Assembly: GCA_003255745.1 (NCBI GenBank)
Contig: QKYL01000010.1
Coordinates: 1-64,000, forward strand
DNA from: Paracoccus saliphilus
GTDB lineage: Bacteria; Pseudomonadota; Alphaproteobacteria; Rhodobacterales; Rhodobacteraceae
Direction of reading: 5' to 3'
DNA length: 64,000 nt
A program made the translations under genes and the position numbers. Shown here piece by piece: positions 59,420 to 64,000 of the stretch (positions within the stretch are counted from its first letter, which is position 1; each line of letters begins with the position of its first letter). The notes below the pieces were generated by a model. That model did not search any database. It had not been told where the DNA came from and saw nothing but the letters and a program-made list of their open reading frames with translations.

Positions 59420-60780
59420 CCCACATCGCCGTCATCGACATCGGCAAGACGAACGCCAAGCTGGCCCTGGTGGACGGGAACACGCTGGCCGAGATTGCCG
59501 TTCTGACACGCCCGAACCGGCCGCTGCCCGGCCCCCCTTGGCCGCATATGGACCTGGAGGGGCATTGGCAATTCTTCCTGGAGGGGCTGGCGGCGCTTCA
59601 GGCCGAACATGGCGTCGATGCGATCTCGGTCACAACGCATGGCGCGGCGGCGGTGCTGCTGGATGCGGAGGGCCAGGTTGCGGTCCCGATGCTGGATTAT
59701 GAACATCCCGGCCCCGACACGCTGGCGGTGGAATATGACCGGCTGCGCCCGGATTTCGCACAGACCGGCTCTCCCCGGCTGCCGGCGGGCCTGAACCTGG
59801 GCGCGCAGCTGCACTGGCTGTTTCACACGCAGCCCGACCTGCACAGGCGGGTGGCGCATGTGGTGACCTATCCGCAATACTGGGGCTGGCGGCTGACCGG
59901 CGAACTGGCCAGCGACGTGACTTCGCTTGGCTGCCACACCGACCTGTGGGACCCGTGGCGGCGCCGCTTTTCGGATCTGGTCGATCGGCTGGATCTGGCG
60001 GGCAAGATTGCCCCTGCGCGCCGCGCGGACGAGGTGCTGGGCGGGCTTGTGCCCGTGGTCGCGGCGCGGACCGGCATCCCGGCCGGAATTCCGGTGGCGG
60101 TCGGCATCCATGACAGCAATGCCTCGCTCTATCCGCATGTGCTGGGCCGCCCCGCGCCCTTTGGGGTCGTCTCGACCGGGACCTGGGTCGTGGCCATGGC
60201 TGTCGGCGGCGGGGCGGCGGTGCTGGACCCGGCCCGCGACGTGCTGGTGAACGTGAACGCACTGGGGCAGCCTGTGCCCTCGGCGCGCTTCATGGGCGGG
60301 CGGGAATTCGAGATCATCCGCGCAGGTTGCATGATCCAGCCGGGCGCTGCGGACCGCGCAATGGCGCTGGACGAAGGGGTGATGATCCTGCCTGCGGTCG
60401 AGCCGGGGTCCGGCCCCTTCCGCAGTCGTCGGATGGAGTGGATCAACAAGCCCCAGGATGACGGCCCGCGCATGGTGGCGCTGTCCTGGTACCTGGCGCT
60501 GATGACCGCCACCTGCCTGGACCTGATCGCCGCCCAAGGGCCCACGGTCATCGAAGGTCCATTCGCCCGCAACCCGGATTTCCTGGACATGCTGGCGGCG
60601 CTGCGGACAGGGGGCGTGGAAACCGCGACCTCGGCCACCGGGACCTCGGCAGGGGCGGCGCTTTTGTGCCTCCCGCGGCGCAGGGCGCCCGCGACGCAGG
60701 CTTGGCCAATGCCGGCACATGCCGAGGCGCTGCGGACCTATGCCGCCGACTGGCGCGCGAGGGTCGGGTGTCAGCTGTAG
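59416..60780 (+). CDS. rhaK: rhamnulokinase-type FGGY sugar kinase
   Basis: This 454-aa kinase has the N-terminal phosphate motif [18 protein letters not shown], the catalytic Asp in [15 protein letters not shown] and ADP-binding [13 protein letters not shown]. It phosphorylates rhamnulose, or rhamnose in the Rhizobium model, where RhaK is needed for transport as well. It overlaps rhaU by ATGA and ends 10 nt inside the 3' end of the convergent iclR gene. Confidence 0.92.
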   Translation: MTHIAVIDIGKTNAKLALVDGNTLAEIAVLTRPNRPLPGPPWPHMDLEGHWQFFLEGLAALQAEHGVDAISVTTHGAAAVLLDAEGQVAVPMLDYEHPGPDTLAVEYDRLRPDFAQTGSPRLPAGLNLGAQLHWLFHTQPDLHRRVAHVVTYPQYWGWRLTGELASDVTSLGCHTDLWDPWRRRFSDLVDRLDLAGKIAPARRADEVLGGLVPVVAARTGIPAGIPVAVGIHDSNASLYPHVLGRPAPFGVVSTGTWVVAMAVGGGAAVLDPARDVLVNVNALGQPVPSARFMGGREFEIIRAGCMIQPGAADRAMALDEGVMILPAVEPGSGPFRSRRMEWINKPQDDGPRMVALSWYLALMTATCLDLIAAQGPTVIEGPFARNPDFLDMLAALRTGGVETATSATGTSAGAALLCLPRRRAPATQAWPMPAHAEALRTYAADWRARVGCQL

Positions 60781-61565
60781 CCGAGTGCCGCCGAGGCGGC
60801 CTGTCCCGCATCCGTCAGCAGGCGCACGTATTCGGATTTGCGCGTCTCATCAAAGCGGACCAGTGGAAAGGCGATGCTGATCGCCGCGACCGACTTGCCC
60901 GCATGGTCCAGCACCGGTGCCGCCATGCAGCGCACCCCCGCCTCGCTTTCCTCGATCTCTTCGGAATAGCCGCGCGCGCGGGTCTGCATCAACTCGTCAA
61001 ACAGCAGGCCGGGGTCGGTGATCGTGCGCGGGGCCAGCTTCTTCAGCTCCATCGCGGCGATCCGCTCGCGGATCTCGTCGTCGTCGCGAAAGGCCAGCAG
61101 CGCCTTGCCAAGCGAGGTCGAATGCAGCGGGTTCCGCTTGCCCAGTGTGGACTGCATCGACAGGTTATAGGCGCTGTCGTATTTGTGGATATAGGCCACG
61201 CGCTGGTCGAAATCGTCCATGACGCCCAGGTTGATCGATTCCCCCGTAGCGCGCGACAGCTTGCCCATTTCGCGGTCGCAGGCCCGCAGCAGGTCCTGCT
61301 GGCCGCGCAGGATGCGCGCGCCTAAGCCGAACAGCTTCAGCGTCAGGCCGTATTTTTCATTGTCGGCTTCCTGTTCGACATAGCCCAGGTCGACCATCGT
61401 CTGCAGCAGGCGATGCGCGGTCGTCTTGGAGGTCATCGCCCGCTGCGCGATGTCGGCCAGGCTGGCGCGGCGTTCCTCGGCCAATGATTCAAGCACCGCG
61501 AACACCTTCAGCACGGCAGCGGCATTTTCGGTCTTCTGCGGTTTCTGGGTCATGGCGTTGTTCAT
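60771..61565 (-). CDS. IclR-family regulator
   Basis: This 264-aa protein has an N-terminal winged helix-turn-helix (ASLADIAQRAMTSKTTAHRL) and a C-terminal IclR effector domain (YSEEIEESEAGVRCMAAPVL, then SVAAISIAFPL). By position it controls the divergent GH105-TRAP genes. An operator-like motif lies 5 nt upstream of its start, which implies autoregulation. An in-frame ATG at 61553 is an alternative; neither start has a clear ribosome-binding site. Its 3' end overlaps rhaK. Confidence 0.9.
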   Translation of the reverse strand: MNNAMTQKPQKTENAAAVLKVFAVLESLAEERRASLADIAQRAMTSKTTAHRLLQTMVDLGYVEQEADNEKYGLTLKLFGLGARILRGQQDLLRACDREMGKLSRATGESINLGVMDDFDQRVAYIHKYDSAYNLSMQSTLGKRNPLHSTSLGKALLAFRDDDEIRERIAAMELKKLAPRTITDPGLLFDELMQTRARGYSEEIEESEAGVRCMAAPVLDHAGKSVAAISIAFPLVRFDETRKSEYVRLLTDAGQAASAALGYS

Positions 61566-61569
61566 TATT

Positions 61570-61590
61570 TTTCGGAACTACATTCTGGAA
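61570..61590. promoter_or_regulatory. IclR operator candidate 1
   Basis: The motif TTTCGGAA-N5-TTCTGGAA directly precedes the iclR start. It matches candidate 2 at 17 of 21 positions. Each half contains the near-palindrome TTCNGGAA. Binding here would repress iclR itself. Confidence 0.6.
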
Positions 61591-61714
61591 ATTTTACATC
61601 CTGCTGTCAAGGACGGCGTAACCTGCAATATATGCTCGAATATTTGCAAAGCAGCTTTTGAATGGGCCAGGTCGGCTAGGGCTTGATTTTCGAAATGGAC
61701 TGTGGTTCCTTCAA

Positions 61715-61735
61715 TTCCGGAACAGCATTCCGGAA
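61715..61735. promoter_or_regulatory. IclR operator candidate 2
   Basis: TTCCGGAA-N5-TTCCGGAA is an exact repeat of the palindrome TTCCGGAA, giving an inverted repeat GGAA-N5-TTCC at its core. It lies 19 nt upstream of the GH105 start, overlapping the expected promoter or leader. Confidence 0.65.
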
Positions 61736-61754
61736 TGTATAAGGGGAGATCGTC

Positions 61755-62873
61755 ATGCATCCGCTTTTGCGGCAGAAGGAACGCTTCATCTCGCGCGGCG
61801 AAGTGTCGGGGCTGATCGAGCGCCTGGCCGACAACCTCGTCAACATCACCGACGAGACCGGAGAGTTCCTGCTGCGGCTGGACGACGGGCGCGTGATCGA
61901 CACCAAGGGCTGGGCGGGCTGGGAATGGACCCACGGCATTGGCCTTTACGGGCTGCTGCAATACTGGCAGCTGACCGGCAGCGACAAGGCAATGGGCATC
62001 ATCCGCGACTGGTTCGACGCCCGCCTGTCCGAAGGGACGCCGACCAAGAACATCAACACCGTCGCGCCCTTCCTGACGCTGGCCCATCTTTACGAACGCG
62101 ACCGCAACCCGATGTGGCTGCCCTATCTGGACACCTGGGCCGAATGGGTCATGCACGAGATGCCGCGCACCCGCGAAGGCGGGCTGCAGCACATCGTCTA
62201 CAACAGCGTCAACGACCAGCAGTTGTGGGACGACACGCTGATGATGTCGGTGATGCCCCTGGCCAAGATCGGCTTGGTGCTGGACCGCCCGCATTACGTG
62301 GACGAAGCCAAGTACCAGTTCCTGCTGCACGCGCAGTATCTGGCCGACACGCAATCGGGCTTGTGGTTCCACGGCTGGACCTTTGATGGCGACCACAACT
62401 TTGCCCGCGCGCTGTGGGCGCGGGGAAACAGCTGGATCACCATCGTGATCCCCGAGTTCATCGAGCTCTTGAACCTGCCCGAAGGCGACCCGACCCGCCG
62501 CCACCTGTTGTCGCTGTTCAACCGGCAGGCCGCCGCGCTGCGGGACACGCAGGACGACAGCGGGTTGTGGCACACGCTGCTGGATGACAAGGACAGCTAT
62601 CTGGAAACCTCGGCCGCGGCGGGTTTCGCGTATGGCCTGCTGAAGGGCGTGCGGCGCCGTTACCTGCCCGCCGACTATGCCCCCGTGGCCGAACGCGCGA
62701 TCCGCGCCGTGATCGACAACATCAGCCCCGAGGGCGAGTTGCGGAACGTGTCCTTCGGCACCGCGATGGGCGGCGACCTGGATTACTACCGCCAGATCAA
62801 GCAGACCTCGATGCCCTACGGGCAGGCGATGGCGATGCTGGCGCTGGCCGAATACCTGCGCGGCTATATCTGA
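61755..62873 (+). CDS. glycoside hydrolase family 105 (unsaturated rhamnogalacturonyl hydrolase)
   Basis: This 372-aa alpha/alpha-barrel enzyme has repeated helical Trp/His motifs: WEWTHGIGLYGLLQYWQLTG, NINTVAPFLTLAHLYE, QLWDDTLMMSVMPLAKIG (catalytic Asp region), ARGNSWITIVIPEF and GLWHTLLDDKDSYLETSAAA. The order matches YteR/RhiN, which remove unsaturated galacturonate from rhamnogalacturonan oligomers. There is no signal peptide, so it acts in the cytoplasm on imported disaccharides. AAGGGGAGA precedes the ATG. It is transcribed with the TRAP genes. Confidence 0.92.
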   Translation: MHPLLRQKERFISRGEVSGLIERLADNLVNITDETGEFLLRLDDGRVIDTKGWAGWEWTHGIGLYGLLQYWQLTGSDKAMGIIRDWFDARLSEGTPTKNINTVAPFLTLAHLYERDRNPMWLPYLDTWAEWVMHEMPRTREGGLQHIVYNSVNDQQLWDDTLMMSVMPLAKIGLVLDRPHYVDEAKYQFLLHAQYLADTQSGLWFHGWTFDGDHNFARALWARGNSWITIVIPEFIELLNLPEGDPTRRHLLSLFNRQAAALRDTQDDSGLWHTLLDDKDSYLETSAAAGFAYGLLKGVRRRYLPADYAPVAERAIRAVIDNISPEGELRNVSFGTAMGGDLDYYRQIKQTSMPYGQAMAMLALAEYLRGYI

Positions 62874-62900
62874 CGCGCCATTGTCCTTGGAGGAGGAGAC

Positions 62901-63872
62901 ATGATGACCCGCATGACGACGATGACGGCCCTGGCGCTGATCCTGGCCTCGGGCGCAGCCCAGGCCGAGACGCTGCGTTTCGGCTATGCCCAGAACGCGA
63001 CGCCCACGGTCGAGGCGATGCAGAAATTCGCGGAACTGGTCGAGGAAAAGACCGGCGGCGAAGTGACCGTCCAGTTCTTTCCCGACGGCCAGCTGGGCGG
63101 CGAACGCGAGATGGTCGAGATGGTGCAGGGCGGCGCGCTGGACATGACCAAGGTGTCAGGCGGGTTGCTGGAAAGTTTCGCCCCCGTCTATGGCGTTTTT
63201 CCGATGCCCTACCTGTTCGACGACCAGGACCATTTCTACCGAGTGATGGACGACGCGGCGATCATGCAGCCGATCTATGATGCGACCCGCGACCTGGGCT
63301 TTCTGGGCTTGACCTACTACAATTCGGGTGCGCGGAACTTCTACACCGTGAACAAGCCCGTGGAGACGGTCGAGGACCTGAAGGGCCTCAAGATCCGCGT
63401 GCTGCAAAGTCCCACTGCGATCCGCATGACCGAACTGCTGGGCGCCACGCCCGTCGCCATGGGCCAGGCCGAGGTCTATACCTCGCTGCAGCAGGGCGTC
63501 CTGGACGGGGCCGAAAACAACGAGTTCGCCCTGACCATCGCCCGCCATGCCGAGGTTGCCAACCATTACAGCGAGGACGGCCACAGCCGCATCCCCGACA
63601 TCCTGCTGATCGGCACCGCCGCGATGGACCGCCTGACCGACGAGCAGCGCACCGCCGTGACCGAAGCCGCAAAGGAATCGACCGAGTTCCACAAGTCGGT
63701 CTGGGACGCGGCCGTCGAGGCGGCGGCCAAGGAATCGGCCGAACAGTTCGGCGTGACCTTCCACCAGGTCGACAACGCGCCCTTCCGCGAGGCCGTCCAG
63801 CCGATGTATGACGAACTGCAGGGCGAGACGGCCGATGTCGTCGCGGCCATCCGCGGCGCCGGGGCACAGTGA
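62901..63872 (+). CDS. TRAP transporter substrate-binding protein (DctP family)
   Basis: This 323-aa periplasmic protein has a signal peptide (TALALILASGAAQAE, cleaved near residue 24). DctP motifs are EKTGGEVTVQFFPDGQLGGE, REMVEMVQGGALDM, LKGLKIRVLQSPTAIRM (with the conserved Arg) and QQGVLDGAENNEFAL. Next to a GH105 gene it probably binds rhamnogalacturonan-derived oligosaccharides, like the RhiA component of Rhi systems. GGAGGAGG precedes the start. Its stop overlaps the next gene (TGATG). Confidence 0.92.
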   Translation: MMTRMTTMTALALILASGAAQAETLRFGYAQNATPTVEAMQKFAELVEEKTGGEVTVQFFPDGQLGGEREMVEMVQGGALDMTKVSGGLLESFAPVYGVFPMPYLFDDQDHFYRVMDDAAIMQPIYDATRDLGFLGLTYYNSGARNFYTVNKPVETVEDLKGLKIRVLQSPTAIRMTELLGATPVAMGQAEVYTSLQQGVLDGAENNEFALTIARHAEVANHYSEDGHSRIPDILLIGTAAMDRLTDEQRTAVTEAAKESTEFHKSVWDAAVEAAAKESAEQFGVTFHQVDNAPFREAVQPMYDELQGETADVVAAIRGAGAQ

Positions 63873-64000
63873 TGGACAGGCTGCGGCGCGGGCTGGACAT
63901 GGTTCTGGGCGCCCTGTGCTGCAGCCTTCTGCTGGCGCTGGTCGCGGTCCTGGCATGGCAGGTCATCAGCCGCTATGCCCTGAGCGCACCGTCGTCGATG
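63872..64000 (+). CDS. TRAP transporter small permease (DctQ family), partial
   Basis: The first 43 codons are present: MDRLRRGLDMVLGALCCSLL, then LALVAVLAWQVISRY, the first membrane helix and the conserved Q-V-x-x-R-Y motif of DctQ subunits. The window edge cuts the gene. A DctM large permease should follow. Confidence 0.88.
   Translation, partial: MDRLRRGLDMVLGALCCSLLLALVAVLAWQVISRYALSAPSSM

Overview
The window looks like a chromosomal segment of a GC-rich alphaproteobacterium of the Rhodobacteraceae/Paracoccaceae, most like Paracoccus. This rests on the overall base composition, the rhamnose-locus layout (rhaDI divergent from rhaRSTPQUK, as described in Rhizobium and relatives), TRAP transport, and the mix of PQQ dehydrogenase, Hint-domain and HPP-CBS proteins. 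It contains one tRNA gene (tRNA-Arg, anticodon UCU), no rRNA and no CRISPR array. Identifications come from reading the sequence and recalling families; no database search was run.

Layout. (1) 1-6.5 kb is an eroded accessory region. It holds a secreted Hint-domain protein, a secreted subtilisin-like protease, a broken cation/proton antiporter, an 80-aa protein, a decayed IS256-family transposase, a decayed IS110-family transposase and a run of 14 G. (2) 6.7-10.2 kb holds a TerC-superfamily membrane protein, a 50-aa peptide gene, a YegD-type Hsp70 and a GST-like protein. (3) 10.2-19.3 kb is a tight nine-gene chemotaxis operon on the minus strand: STAS, cheY, cheA, cheW, mcp, cheW, cheR, cheB, and last a 574-aa soluble helical protein with a decayed receptor-tip motif and a CheZ-like D-x-T-x-Q motif. 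(4) 19.3-23.7 kb holds a LacI-type relic, a hybrid sensor kinase and a 42-aa gene. (5) 23.8-29.5 kb is a complete MoxR/Bat-type operon of seven overlapping genes. (6) 30.1-39.0 kb holds an acyl-CoA dehydrogenase/kinase pair resembling the halves of ACAD11, a ferritin-like protein, a membrane PQQ dehydrogenase with a small downstream membrane protein, pncC-nadE, and a DUF2243 protein. (7) 39.0-46 kb holds the tRNA, a GNAT protein, a class V aminotransferase, a three-gene gamma-glutamyl-polyamine type operon, and TerB-like and HPP-CBS proteins. (8) 46.1-50.1 kb holds a second hybrid sensor kinase paralogous to the first, a periplasmic protein with the sulfite-oxidase fold, and a divergent NarL/LuxR-type response regulator. 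(9) 50.1-64 kb is a full L-rhamnose catabolic locus joined to an IclR-regulated GH105 hydrolase and TRAP transporter, cut off at the right edge.

How the parts fit. The right-hand 14 kb reads as one programme. The TRAP system imports unsaturated rhamnogalacturonan-type oligosaccharides, GH105 cleaves them to release rhamnose, and RhaI, RhaK and RhaD break rhamnose down. RhaSTPQ takes up free rhamnose, and RhaU supplies the right anomer. Repeated operator-like motifs lie in both divergent regulator regions. The two hybrid kinases share one architecture; the second sits with a plausible periplasmic sensor and output regulator. The least described items are the terminal protein of the chemotaxis operon, the sensor/kinase/regulator trio, and several small proteins of 42-80 aa.
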